A DNA stretch of 47,084 nucleotides from Candidatus Thermoplasmatota archaeon. Lineage in GTDB: Archaea; Thermoplasmatota; SW-10-69-26; JACQPN01; JAIVGT01. The stretch covers positions 1-47,084 of the forward strand of contig DATLFM010000008.1 of the NCBI GenBank assembly GCA_035541015.1, written 5' to 3'. Within the stretch, counting starts at the first letter, position 1. Every line of letters starts with the position of its first letter. The translations under genes were made by a program, and so were the position numbers. The notes beneath the pieces were generated by a model. That model saw only the letters and a list, made by a program, of their open reading frames with translations, did no database searches and was not told the origin of the DNA. Below are positions 8,471 to 16,856 of this stretch, piece by piece.

Positions 8471-8490
8471 TGACCCCGCTTGCCGAACGC
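8471..8490 (-). promoter_or_regulatory. Shared 20-bp upstream element, copy 1
   Basis: On the plus strand it reads TGACCCCGCTTGCCGAACGC, 33 nt upstream of the subtilase ATG at 8437. It is identical over all 20 bases to the copy at 15060-15079 and differs at one base from that at 11267-11286. It is not palindromic. Read along the gene it lies just upstream of a weak CTCAAGC where a TATA box would be expected, suggesting an activator site. Confidence 0.7.
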
Positions 8491-8510
8491 GAACACGGCT
8501 TCGCGAGAGC

Positions 8511-11234
8511 CTAGACCGGGTGCGACTGCAGGACGGTGACCCGCTTGCTCATGTAGGGCACGAGCACGAGCATGCAAAGGTGACGCACCAGGATGCACAC
8601 GCTCACGAAATCGAGCACGTCGCAAACGAGGCTCACCACGCGGTAGAGCCGTCCGCCCACGTGCGTGTAGCTGTTGACGACCGCGCACGTGATCTCGGCG
8701 CGCGAGTTGGTGCTCTCCGCGGCCGACGGCGTTGCGAATTCGCGCGGGGCCCACCCCTCGTCGGGTACGAACCCTTCCGGATCGTCGGGATCGAAGGGGA
8801 GGCTCGCGGCGCTTGACGCCACGACTTCGACGTCGTCGACAAACCAGCCCTCGTGCTGCGTGGCCCGCGTGACGGAATCGAACTGGAAGACGATCTGGAT
8901 CGTGGAGCCGGCGTAGTGCGAGAGGTCCTTGACGCGCGCGTTCCACTGCTTCTGGGGCCCGGTTTCCTCGTGAAGCGGCGCCGGCAGGAACGCGCCGTCC
9001 ACGACAAGCCACACGCGCTTCACGTCCACGGGCGGCCGTCCTTCGGGCGACTCGCGCGTGTAGTGCCAGCTTTGCCACCGCAGGAGAAGCGGCGCCTCCA
9101 GGGGAAGCCTCCAGGGTTCGAGGAAGAACCATCCGGACTCGACCCACGTGTTGTCTGCGTACGGCCCGCCGACGGAACCCGGACACGAGCCCCAATGCGC
9201 CTGGTTGAAAGCGAGGCTTCGTTCCGACTTGTGGGCCCGGCAGTCGGTCACGTGCCACTGCGCGCCGCCGAAGTGTCCAGGCTCGCGGGATTCGAAGTCC
9301 TCGCGGTGGAGGACGGGCGCGGCCGTCCACAGAAACGCGGTCGCGTCGGCGTGCGGCAGGTCCACGCGCGCGCCGGTCGCCCACGGCGTCGGGCCGTGGA
9401 GGCGCGTGCAATCGGAAACGTCGATCGCGGCCCGCTCGTCGTTCGAGCACGATCCGGAGGCGTCGCGGAAACGATCGTAGCCTCCGGCGTCGACGAGAAG
9501 ACCGGAGGCGTATCCCTCCGCCGCGCCGTTTGCCAACGCCCCGGGCGCGCCGTACTCGTCGTCGCCTGCGAGGTCCAGGAGAAGCCCGCGTCCAAGCCCG
9601 ATTCCCGCCCCGTTGGCTCCCTCGCCGTGCGTGTCCTGGCTCACGCCGTAGGCGTCGTTGCCCGCGAGGTCGAAAAGGGCTCCCGATCCGGCTGCGGAGC
9701 CGCCGCCGTTTGCGCCCTGGCCGTCGTGGAGACGGTCGTGGACGACGTACGCGTCGTTGCCCGCAGCGTCCCACAGGTTGCCCATTGCGCCCTCGCCGTT
9801 GGCGCCTCCGTTTGTCCCAAGGGCCCCCGCGAGGTAATGGTCGTCGCCGGCAAGGTCCAGCAGGAAGCCCCCGCCGCCGTATTGACCTCCTCCGTTGGCG
9901 CCCCCGCGCAGGGACGTGTAACTGTCGGACCCCGCCGCGTCCACGAGAAGCCCAACGCCGCCGCGGAAGGCGCCTCCGTTGGCGCCTCCGGCTCGCGCGT
10001 ACCAGTCGTCGCGCGGGTCGGAAGCGTACTGCATGGCGTAGGTCGTAAGCGAGGTTTGGTACACGTCGTTGCCGCCGCGGTCGAGCAGGAATCCGGAGGC
10101 AAGATCGCTGCCGCCGCCGTTTGCGCCGTAGCCTCCCGCGTCGTACGTGTCGTGCCCCCCCGAGTCCCAAAGGAATCCTGCGCCAAGCTCGTGTGCGCCG
10201 CCGTTGACGCCGCCGCTGAGCGGCTGCATCGTCCCGTCGTAGAAATAGTAATATCCGTCGAGCGGACGGTAGCGGTCGTTTCCTCCAAGGTCAAGGAGGG
10301 CCCCGGCAAACGTGTAGCACGTGCCGTAGTTCCATGACGGCGCACACATCTGGCGAGTCCCGCCCGTGAACCCGTGGTAGACGTCGTTTCCGCCCGCGTC
10401 CACGAGGAGGTACGGCACGAGCTCGTAGCCGTAGTCGTTGTCGCAGGAGGCGAGGTCGATCCAGACCGGCCACCGCTCCAGGGGGAGTCCCGCGGCGCCC
10501 GGCGCCGCGGGGCACGAGTGACCCGAGAGCGCGACGGAGAGAGCCTCGCGCACCTCGACGTCCTGCAACGCCCGCTCCAACGCGAGGACCGCGCCCGCCA
10601 GCCGCGCCTGAGCCTCCACGACCGGAATCAATCGGGCCCTCTGCGCAGGGTCGGGCGTGCCCTCGGGCGCAAGCGCCCGGTCGCTCTCCGCGAACATGGC
10701 GCGCGCGGCGGCGTGCATGTCATGGAAGGAGTTCACGACGCCAAGCAGCTTCCCTACAAGTGGCCTGGGCAGCGCGTCCAGAAAGCGAAGGTAGGAACGG
10801 TACGCGTCGTCGCAGGAGCGTCCATCCTGATCGAGGAAGGCGCACGAGGCCTGCTCGAGGCTCGCGTAATCGGCGGCAGCCTGGAGCGGCGGAAGGACGA
10901 CGTCCCCGGCGAGGCTGCGCAAGAGCTCGGCCACGTCGGCCAAGCGGGCCTGGGCGAGGAGAACGTCGGCGTCCACCGACGGCGCGCCGCTTCGGAGAAG
11001 GTCGTAGACGCGCGGGCTGCGGGAGCGAAGCTCGGCAAGCGCCACGTCCAACGCGCAGGACGGCCCCGCGTGGGGGTCGCAGGACGGGATGCGACCTTCG
11101 GCCTTGCCCGCCGCCGGCACGGCCTCTGCGCCTCCCGAGGTCCGATGCAGGATCGGCTCGAGCGCGTGGGCGGCCGGGGACGCGAACATCAGCGAGCTGA
11201 CGACTGCAAACGCGAGGAACGTTCGGACCCGCAT
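8511..11234 (-). CDS. Large secreted Gly/Asp repeat protein with MAM-like domain
   Basis: A 907-residue exported protein. Signal peptide about 1-24. Residues 50-270 are helical with paired Cys. Between 277 and 590 are ten repeats of the form hhDxxGxDxY (for example LLDLAGDDEY), each followed by a Gly/Asn-rich linker often containing GANGGG. They look like a calcium-binding or solenoid beta structure, distantly reminiscent of RTX repeats but longer in period. Residues about 645-805 form a jelly-roll domain of the MAM/immune-inhibitor-A type (ending EGWFVDDVEV). The tail (about 860-907) has a hydrophobic Cys-rich stretch that could be a membrane anchor. The start is ATG at 11234. It lies upstream of the subtilase on the same strand, with the same regulatory element. 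Function unknown; probably a cell-surface structural or adhesive protein. Confidence 0.75.
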   Translation of the reverse strand: MRVRTFLAFAVVSSLMFASPAAHALEPILHRTSGGAEAVPAAGKAEGRIPSCDPHAGPSCALDVALAELRSRSPRVYDLLRSGAPSVDADVLLAQARLADVAELLRSLAGDVVLPPLQAAADYASLEQASCAFLDQDGRSCDDAYRSYLRFLDALPRPLVGKLLGVVNSFHDMHAAARAMFAESDRALAPEGTPDPAQRARLIPVVEAQARLAGAVLALERALQDVEVREALSVALSGHSCPAAPGAAGLPLERWPVWIDLASCDNDYGYELVPYLLVDAGGNDVYHGFTGGTRQMCAPSWNYGTCYTFAGALLDLGGNDRYRPLDGYYYFYDGTMQPLSGGVNGGAHELGAGFLWDSGGHDTYDAGGYGANGGGSDLASGFLLDRGGNDVYQTSLTTYAMQYASDPRDDWYARAGGANGGAFRGGVGLLVDAAGSDSYTSLRGGANGGGQYGGGGFLLDLAGDDHYLAGALGTNGGANGEGAMGNLWDAAGNDAYVVHDRLHDGQGANGGGSAAGSGALFDLAGNDAYGVSQDTHGEGANGAGIGLGRGLLLDLAGDDEYGAPGALANGAAEGYASGLLVDAGGYDRFRDASGSCSNDERAAIDVSDCTRLHGPTPWATGARVDLPHADATAFLWTAAPVLHREDFESREPGHFGGAQWHVTDCRAHKSERSLAFNQAHWGSCPGSVGGPYADNTWVESGWFFLEPWRLPLEAPLLLRWQSWHYTRESPEGRPPVDVKRVWLVVDGAFLPAPLHEETGPQKQWNARVKDLSHYAGSTIQIVFQFDSVTRATQHEGWFVDDVEVVASSAASLPFDPDDPEGFVPDEGWAPREFATPSAAESTNSRAEITCAVVNSYTHVGGRLYRVVSLVCDVLDFVSVCILVRHLCMLVLVPYMSKRVTVLQSHPV

Positions 11235-11266
11235 GCGCTCCCTTCCGGAGGCGTTGCCAAAGCTTG

Positions 11267-11286
11267 TGACCCCGCTTCCCGAACGC
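11267..11286 (-). promoter_or_regulatory. Shared 20-bp upstream element, copy 2
   Basis: It reads TGACCCCGCTTCCCGAACGC on the plus strand, with one change (G to C at position 12) from the other two copies. It lies 32 nt upstream of the ATG at 11234, nearly the same spacing as copy 1. Along the gene it is followed by CAAGCTTTGG in the expected TATA position. Confidence 0.7.
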
Positions 11287-11354
11287 CTGTTCGGGCAGCG
11301 GACAACAACGTTAAGATACTACGCGCGGGCACGAAGGGGGCGGGAGAGGTCACT

Positions 11355-11750
11355 TTGGGCAAGAAGCGTTCCATGTCGGGGCAACTTGCGCGGTGCGGCA
11401 CGGCCGCGGCGCTTGCCGTCGGAATGATCGTCGTCGCCATCCCGTCGCCGGCGCAGGCGATGGGCGGCCAGGGACCCATTATGATGAACTGCCAGGGCTT
11501 CGACAACGCGACGCGGGACGCCTTCCTGCTCGCGTGCTGCCAAGTTCCCGAAATGAGCATGATCAGCAACGAGCCCGAGTGCCGGGGCAAGGCGCACGTG
11601 GGGCAGTGCAAGGTGTACGTCGTCGTTTCCAACGGCTTCCTCTGCGTGGACGTTCGCTACAGCGGCGTCAATCCGTTCGGCGGGCCCGTGTGCGCGCGCG
11701 GCGACTGCTACGACGATCGCAGCGACTGCGAGTCCCAGGCGCCCTACTGA
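11355..11750 (+). CDS. Small Cys-rich secreted protein
   Basis: A 131-residue exported protein. The N-terminus MGKKRSMSGQLARCG plus a hydrophobic core ending in PAQA makes a good signal peptide. I choose the TTG at 11355 because GGAGAGGT lies just upstream and the KKR gives the positive n-region; ATG at 11373 is the alternative. The mature part of about 97 residues has nine Cys (including LACCQ), suggesting disulphide bonding outside the cell. No family is recognised. The stop is 8 nt before the start of a membrane-anchored winged-helix regulator, so the two are almost certainly co-translated. It could be a ligand or partner for that regulator, which is inference from the pairing. Confidence 0.65.
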   Translation: MGKKRSMSGQLARCGTAAALAVGMIVVAIPSPAQAMGGQGPIMMNCQGFDNATRDAFLLACCQVPEMSMISNEPECRGKAHVGQCKVYVVVSNGFLCVDVRYSGVNPFGGPVCARGDCYDDRSDCESQAPY

Positions 11751-11758
11751 GGAACCCC

Positions 11759-12982
11759 ATGCGACACGCGAGGCTTCTGCGATCGGGCGCCCTTCTGGGG
11801 GCCGCCACGCTTGCGCTCCTGGCGCTGGCGGTCACCGCCGCCGCTGGCCCTTGCGACGATCTGCGCGTGAAGGTCGGCTCGCTTGCGTACGTGGACCGCT
11901 CGCAGGACTGCCACGCCGCCGTCGACGCGGTCCGCAATCCGCCCATCCCCCCCGCGCCCGACGCGCCCGAACGCGATCTCCCGGTCGGCGAGCCGGAGAA
12001 CCCGGGCCTGGAGGACGCGGGCGTGGAGGACAAGCTTCCGACCGTCGAGGAAGAGGATCCGCCCGTCTCGGCGCCCGGCGCCGGCGCCGGCGTCGCCCTC
12101 TTCCCGGAGGGTTTGCCCGAAGCTTCCGACCCCACCGGGGACCCGCTTGCGCTCGCTTGCGTCTGGGTCGTGCGGGAGGAGGAATCCGAAGCGCACTGCC
12201 AGGAGGCGCGCCTACCCGAGCCCCCGGAGGCCCCCAGCGCATGGGCGCCCCTTGAGTCCGCCGATCCGTTCGCCGGTCCCCAAGCCGCCGACGAGTCCGA
12301 CGCCGCCCCTGAGCCCGAGGCGTCTTCCGCGTCGGCTGCCGCCTTCGAGGCGTCCGCCTTGGCACCGGCCGGCCACGCGCCCGCTCGCGAGCTCTCCGTC
12401 GCCGTGACGCCGTCCCGACCCGCGCGGGACGAGACCCCGGTCGACCAGCCCCATTCGCTGCCGTTGGCCGTCGCGACCGCCCTCTCGCTGCTCGCCGTCG
12501 GCGTTGGCCTGTATCACCGGCTCCGCCGCGCGCCCATCCTCAGCGCGACCCGCGCGCAAATCTTGGACATCGTGCGGGCCCGCCCCGGTCTTACGCTCAC
12601 GGAGCTGGGCCGGCGCACGGGCGTCACCCGGCGCACGGCCGCCTACCACGCGCGCGTGCTGGCCGCCGAAGGCGCCGTCGTGCTGGAAGGCTTCGGCAAC
12701 CAGACGCTCGTGTACGCAAACGGCGCCGTGCCTTGCGACCTTCGCCGTCCCGCCGCCGTGCTCCAGGACGACCGCCCGCGCCGGTTCCTCGAGGCCCTGC
12801 TGCGAAAGCCCACCGCCTCGCTGCGGGAGGTCGCCCGCGAGGCGAACCTTCCCGTCGCCACGGCGCACGGATGCGCCGCGCGGCTCGAGCGCGAGGGCCT
12901 CCTCGAGACGCGGCGCGGGGCGGCGACCCGCTTTGAGCTTTCGCAGCGGGCGCGGTCGCTTCTGGGGCAAGCATCGACGTAG
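11759..12982 (+). CDS. Membrane-anchored tandem winged-helix regulator (copy 2)
   Basis: A 407-residue one-pass protein. Signal peptide about 1-29. The external region of about 200 residues is Pro/Glu/Asp/Ala-rich with four Cys. A membrane helix lies at about 234-255, then two cytoplasmic winged helices at about 262-322 (GVTRRTAAYHARVLAAEG) and 338-400 (LPVATAHGCAARLEREGLL). The DNA-binding half is closely similar to the copy at 15643, with shared FGNxTLV, PRRxL, ASLR and TxHGC motifs. The ATG at 11759 follows GAGGA and lies 8 nt after the small secreted protein gene, forming a two-gene operon. The low-complexity outer domain may act as a spacer or a protease-sensitive stalk. Confidence 0.75.
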   Translation: MRHARLLRSGALLGAATLALLALAVTAAAGPCDDLRVKVGSLAYVDRSQDCHAAVDAVRNPPIPPAPDAPERDLPVGEPENPGLEDAGVEDKLPTVEEEDPPVSAPGAGAGVALFPEGLPEASDPTGDPLALACVWVVREEESEAHCQEARLPEPPEAPSAWAPLESADPFAGPQAADESDAAPEPEASSASAAAFEASALAPAGHAPARELSVAVTPSRPARDETPVDQPHSLPLAVATALSLLAVGVGLYHRLRRAPILSATRAQILDIVRARPGLTLTELGRRTGVTRRTAAYHARVLAAEGAVVLEGFGNQTLVYANGAVPCDLRRPAAVLQDDRPRRFLEALLRKPTASLREVAREANLPVATAHGCAARLEREGLLETRRGAATRFELSQRARSLLGQAST

Positions 12983-13132
12983 GAACGAGGACGGGGGGCC
13001 GTGGGCCCCGCCAAGCGCCGTCCACAGGCCCCTCCACCCGGCGTGGATACGACCTCGCGAAACCGGGGGCGCGTGGACGACGACTGTTGGGAAAGTTTCT
13101 TGCTCTACAAGAGGCCCTGCGGAGAGGCTCCC

Positions 13133-14596
13133 ATGGTCCGCGCCCTCGTCCTCGCTTGCGTGCTTGCCGCTTCCGCGCTTGGCGGTTGCCTGGGCTCGAT
13201 CGAGGAGCCGTTGGCCCCCTCGCACGACGCTCCCGTCGCGGCGCCGCCTGCGCGCACGCACGTGCTCGAGGGCGCCGTCGAGCCGGCGGAGTTCCTCGCG
13301 CCGACCTTCCGACTCCTTGGCAGCGTCGCCCGCGGCGGCGCCGTGCTCGCGTTGGGGGAGCCAAGCGTCTGGGCGCACCTCGACGGCACGTTGTACGTGA
13401 CGTTCCCCGGGTGCGAGGATCCCCTGTGGGCCGCCCGCTTCTTCGCCGGTTGCGAGCACGGCCCCGTGTACCGAAGCGACGACGGCGGCGAACGCTTCGT
13501 GCGCCTGAATTCCGCGCCCGGCGGGCGCCTTACGGCGGATTCGCCCGCGGCAAATGGGGACGCGGACGTCGCCGTGGACGCGGCGGGAACCGTCTACGCG
13601 AGCAATCTTGGAGCGCGCGGGATCCAGGTGTTCCGCTCGGACGACCGCGGCCAGACGTGGAGCTATCTTGGCAACGCGACGCCCGCACGCCACTGGGCCG
13701 ACCGCCAGTGGATGGCCGCCGGTGCCCCCGGGCACCTCATCGTGGCATGGATGGGTGGAGCGCAAAGCAGCCATCGGGCGGTCGCCGTGAACACCACCTT
13801 CGACGGCGGCGAGAGCTGGACGGGCACGACCTATCTTGGCGACCGGATCGGTTGGCTGGGAAGCGTGCAGTTCGACCCGTCCGGCACGAAAGCGTTCGTT
13901 CCCTTCACGGAAGGCCTGGACGCCGACCTCACGCGCTTGGCAGGCCAGCGGGACATGAGCCTTCGGGTCGCGCGCACGCTCGACGGCGGGCGCTCGTGGG
14001 ACGTCGTGGACACGGGAGTCGTCGTCCGCACGACGGCGACGGGCCTCCACTGGTCGGGCGTGCACATGGCCCCCTCACTTGACGTCACGGGCGACGGCAC
14101 GATCGTGCTGGCCTGGTCGCAGGACGAGCCCGACCCGACGGGCGCCACAAGCGTGGGCGCCAAGGTGCGGTACGTCACGAGCCGCGACGATGGCGTCAAC
14201 TGGAGCCCACCTGCGGTCGCAAGCGACCGCGCGTCGGCGATCATGCCCTGGGTGACCGGCGGTGCCGGCGATCGCTTCGCCATCGTCTACTACGTCACCG
14301 ACTCGCCGCTTGACACCGACTACGGCGGCACGGTCTGGGACGTCGTCGCCACCTACGTGGACGGCGCGTCCATGCACCACGCGATCGTGGAGGCCGCGGT
14401 GCACGTCGGCGGCATCTGCTCGCGCGGAGGCCTTTGCCTCCTCACGGCTTCCGACCGCTCGCTTCTCGACTTCTTCGAAGCCGACCTTCTGCCCGACGGG
14501 CGCCTGTTTGTGACCTACGCGAAGGACACGCAGAAGCTCATCGAGATCCGCGTGGCCGTGCAGGACGGCGGCACGGGCCTCTTGGCGCGTCCCTAG
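13133..14596 (+). CDS. Lipoprotein with BNR/Asp-box beta-propeller
   Basis: A 487-residue exported lipoprotein: hydrophobic signal with lipobox ALGGC (Cys19), then a linker and a propeller. At least five Asp-box type motifs (S/T-x-D-x-G-x-x-W/F) are visible: SDDGGERF, SDDRGQTW, TFDGGESW, TLDGGRSW and SRDDGVNW. They place it in the sialidase/BNR superfamily fold. The sialidase catalytic residues cannot be confirmed by eye, so glycan binding or scaffolding is as likely as hydrolysis. The ATG at 13133 is preceded by GGAGAGG; an upstream in-frame extension lacks a signal peptide. It follows the regulator gene by 150 nt and may have its own promoter. Confidence 0.8.
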   Translation: MVRALVLACVLAASALGGCLGSIEEPLAPSHDAPVAAPPARTHVLEGAVEPAEFLAPTFRLLGSVARGGAVLALGEPSVWAHLDGTLYVTFPGCEDPLWAARFFAGCEHGPVYRSDDGGERFVRLNSAPGGRLTADSPAANGDADVAVDAAGTVYASNLGARGIQVFRSDDRGQTWSYLGNATPARHWADRQWMAAGAPGHLIVAWMGGAQSSHRAVAVNTTFDGGESWTGTTYLGDRIGWLGSVQFDPSGTKAFVPFTEGLDADLTRLAGQRDMSLRVARTLDGGRSWDVVDTGVVVRTTATGLHWSGVHMAPSLDVTGDGTIVLAWSQDEPDPTGATSVGAKVRYVTSRDDGVNWSPPAVASDRASAIMPWVTGGAGDRFAIVYYVTDSPLDTDYGGTVWDVVATYVDGASMHHAIVEAAVHVGGICSRGGLCLLTASDRSLLDFFEADLLPDGRLFVTYAKDTQKLIEIRVAVQDGGTGLLARP

Positions 14597-14735
14597 GCGG
14601 GCCGCGCGGAAGGCCCAAATGCCTTCGGGACTCGCGCGCGAGCCTTGCGACAAGCATCGGCGCAGGAGAAGGAGACGGCGGGCCGGGGAAAGAGGGCGCG
14701 GGGGTTGGGGCCCGCCGTAGATTGCGAAGTCGGCG

Positions 14736-14996
14736 CTAGCGCGCAAGATGCAGCTGGTTTGCGTCGTAGTGGCACGTGCCCAGCACGGCAACCGAGCAGA
14801 TTTCGCAGCGCTCGACGCCCTTGCCCGTCTTGGGGTCGGGTGTCGTCGTGCACTGGTGCTCGCAGTTTTGGGCTACGGTCGCGCTCGAGCACTTGTCGGC
14901 CGACGCCGGGACGGCGAAGGTCACGGCCGAGAGGGCAAGCGCCAGCGCGACAAGCGCGACGCGCCCGCCGAAGGTGCGTTTTGGTGTGGAGGTCAT
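14736..14996 (-). CDS. Very small Cys-rich secreted protein
   Basis: An 86-residue exported protein. The signal peptide (about 1-33) has a KR n-region and ends PASA. The mature part of about 52 residues carries six Cys (KCSS, NCEHQC, RCEIC, TCHY), an even number, suggesting three disulphides or a metal knuckle (CEHQC, CEIC). No family is recognised. ATG at 14996 follows GGAGAGAAACC. A perfect copy of the shared 20-bp element lies 63 nt upstream. Convergent with the propeller lipoprotein gene. Confidence 0.6.
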   Translation of the reverse strand: MTSTPKRTFGGRVALVALALALSAVTFAVPASADKCSSATVAQNCEHQCTTTPDPKTGKGVERCEICSVAVLGTCHYDANQLHLAR

Positions 14997-15059
14997 GGTT
15001 TCTCTCCGGCACCCGGTTCGGGGCGCCGGGGGGTCGTTTGCGCGGGAGGCTTTCTCTCT

Positions 15060-15079
15060 TGACCCCGCTTGCCGAACGC
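15060..15079 (-). promoter_or_regulatory. Shared 20-bp upstream element, copy 3
   Basis: Identical in all 20 bases, and in the preceding T, to the copy at 8471-8490. It lies 63 nt upstream of the small Cys-rich secreted protein gene starting at 14996. The greater distance fits a longer leader, since the purine-rich AGAGAAAGCC that could be the TATA element follows it directly and a ribosome binding site is present. Confidence 0.7.
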
Positions 15080-15139
15080 CGGCCGCGGAGGGTTCTCACC
15101 TCCGCGCCACGCCCTAGGTCGTTTGTGTCGTCCGCCCCG

Positions 15140-15523
15140 TCATTGGAGCCAGGAAGCGCAGAGATCGTAGTTCGGCCACGAGCCGACGCACACGGCGCGG
15201 CCTCGCTCGGGGTCCTGGACGACGCACCAAGCGCTCTCGGGCCCTTCGAAATGCGCGCACGCGCCCGCGCCGCCCCACAGTTTGATCTCAAGCAGGCACG
15301 ACTCTCTCACCCACGGCCGGTCGTTGTTGACGCACACGCCCACGCAGGAATCAGGCCCACCGAGGGCGTCGGAGCAAACCTGGACCTCGTGGTAGGAAGC
15401 GGCCGGGTGGGACCCTGCCAGAAGTAGAACCAGAAGCGCGATCGTCGACGCGAGCACCAAGCGCCCGCGCCAAAGGCGGGCGTGGGCGTGCGCAGGCTTG
15501 CCGAACCGGAAACTTGTGGGCAT
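15140..15523 (-). CDS. Small Cys-rich secreted protein
   Basis: A 127-residue exported protein. The N-terminus MPTSFRFGKPAHAHARLWRG is basic, followed by a strong hydrophobic core (about 22-40) and PAASY as probable cleavage region. The mature part has nine Cys (VCSD, SCVGVCV, SCLL, ACAH, WCVV, VCVG, LCAS) and many Trp. No family is recognised. The ATG at 15523 is preferred; an upstream start at 15610 would add 29 residues with no signal-like features. Divergent from the winged-helix regulator at 15643, sharing a 119-bp promoter region. Confidence 0.6.
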   Translation of the reverse strand: MPTSFRFGKPAHAHARLWRGRLVLASTIALLVLLLAGSHPAASYHEVQVCSDALGGPDSCVGVCVNNDRPWVRESCLLEIKLWGGAGACAHFEGPESAWCVVQDPERGRAVCVGSWPNYDLCASWLQ

Positions 15524-15611
15524 GCGACCCGGCGGGGCGCCCGCGCAGAAAAGCCTTCTCTGCACTGGCCGGACGGCCCCGGTGCGGGGCATGACACGAC
15601 CTCGCGACAAG

Positions 15612-15618
15612 GATTAAG
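15612..15618 (+). promoter_or_regulatory. TATA box of regulator copy 3
   Basis: GATTAAG is the most AT-rich stretch of the 15524-15642 spacer. Its centre is 27-28 nt upstream of the GTG at 15643, giving leaderless geometry and supporting that start. Confidence 0.5.
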
Positions 15619-15642
15619 CCCGCCGGCGGACACCCCAAGGAC

Positions 15643-16836
15643 GTGGGGAGAGGCGGGGCGCGGGCAGCGCGCTGGGTGCTGACGGCCGCGACGCTTGCAG
15701 CGCTCGCCAGCCCCTGCGCGGCCTGGGCACAGTTGCACCGGGAAACGAACGAGGCAGGCCACTCGCAGGCGACCGCAAGCACGCAAGGGATCGACGCGCA
15801 AATCGGCGCGGATCAAATCGAAATTCACCACAAGGCGCGAGTCGCCAACGCGGTTCCGCCGGCAAGCGTTTCTAGGCTTGAAGCGGAGGCCGACACGCGA
15901 TCCCTCGATCTCCCGGTTGTCCGCATCCCCTTGCCGCCGGCGCCTGCCGTGGCTTGTCCGCACGCTTGGGAACCGGCGATTCAGGAGTTGTCGTGGGTTT
16001 GCCCCGTCGACCTTGGGCTTGGTTCGGAGTTCCAAGGGAGCCCTCCGCGGATCGCCGTGCGGTTGCAGGCCCAAGGCGTCGCCGTGGGCTCTCCGCCGCG
16101 CGGCCTCGTCGATCCGGCGCGTACCGCCCCGGAGGCCCCCGCCACGATGGCGGACGCGTCGGCGCAGCCGCCCGTCGCATGGCAGGCCCTCGTCGATGCG
16201 CTTGCGACAAGCCGCGCCGCCGCGTCGGCCCCGTCGCAACCGACCGAAGACCCCGCCCTCGCGCCGCGCGCGCCAAGCCCACCGTTCCAGGAGCGGGGCG
16301 CGTGGCGGGATCCGTCCCCGCCCTCGCCCGGCCTGTGGACGGTCGGGATGGCCGCGACGCTTGCGCTCGCGCTTGCGGGCCTCTACCAGCGCATCCGCTC
16401 GCACGACCTCCTGGAGGGCAGCGCGACGCGGCGGGCGATCTTCGAGGCTGTGGGCCGGCGCCCCGGCGTCACGCTTTCCGCGCTGGCGCGCGAGGCGGGC
16501 GTCACCCGCGCGACTGTGACCTACCACGTGCATCGCATGGCTTCCGAGGGCTTGGTCGGAATCGAAGTCTTTGGCAACCGCACGCTCGTGTGGCAAGCCG
16601 GCGCCGAGCCTGCGCTCCGACGCCGCGCGGCCGCCATCCTGCGCGAGGAGGCGCCCCGACGCGTGCTTGCGATCCTCTCGGTCCGCCCGGACGCCTCGCT
16701 TCGGTCCGTGGCGCAGGAAGCGGGCATGCCGCTTTCCACCGTGCATGGATGCGTTTGGCGCCTCCGGCGGGAAGGCTTGCTCACGGGAGGTCCCGCCGAC
16801 GGCCTCGCCCCAAGCGGCAGCGCTTCCAGACGGTGA
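15643..16836 (+). CDS. Membrane-anchored tandem winged-helix regulator (copy 3)
   Basis: A 397-residue one-pass protein. Signal peptide about 1-29 (ends AAWAQ); external region about 30-229, Pro/Ala-rich with two Cys (VACPH, WVCPV); membrane helix about 230-251. Winged helices lie at about 258-318 (GVTRATVTYHVHRMASEG) and 330-385 (MPLSTVHGCVWRLRREGLL). It is closest in sequence to the copy at 11759. GTG at 15643 is chosen from the TATA spacing. Divergent from a small Cys-rich secreted protein gene; followed by a cluster of inverted repeats. Predicted to be a membrane-bound transcription regulator with an outside sensor region. Confidence 0.75.
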   Translation: MGRGGARAARWVLTAATLAALASPCAAWAQLHRETNEAGHSQATASTQGIDAQIGADQIEIHHKARVANAVPPASVSRLEAEADTRSLDLPVVRIPLPPAPAVACPHAWEPAIQELSWVCPVDLGLGSEFQGSPPRIAVRLQAQGVAVGSPPRGLVDPARTAPEAPATMADASAQPPVAWQALVDALATSRAAASAPSQPTEDPALAPRAPSPPFQERGAWRDPSPPSPGLWTVGMAATLALALAGLYQRIRSHDLLEGSATRRAIFEAVGRRPGVTLSALAREAGVTRATVTYHVHRMASEGLVGIEVFGNRTLVWQAGAEPALRRRAAAILREEAPRRVLAILSVRPDASLRSVAQEAGMPLSTVHGCVWRLRREGLLTGGPADGLAPSGSASRR

Positions 16837-16856
16837 CGGCAGCGTCCCCGTTCCCG

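Noticed and set aside
10374-11354. Long plus-strand extension in front of the small Cys-rich protein
   Set aside because: It is antisense to the repeat protein gene, and a signal peptide with a ribosome site begins at 11355.
15500-15512. Fourth copy of the shared 20-bp element (GCTTGCCGAACC)
   Set aside because: It lies inside the coding sequence of the secreted protein starting at 15523 and matches only 11-12 bases.
13046-15606. Repeated ACGACCTCGCGA at 13045-13056 and 15595-15606 as a second shared promoter element
   Set aside because: Only about 12 bases match, the distances to the genes differ, and CTCGCGA is common in this GC-rich sequence. It is too weak to claim.
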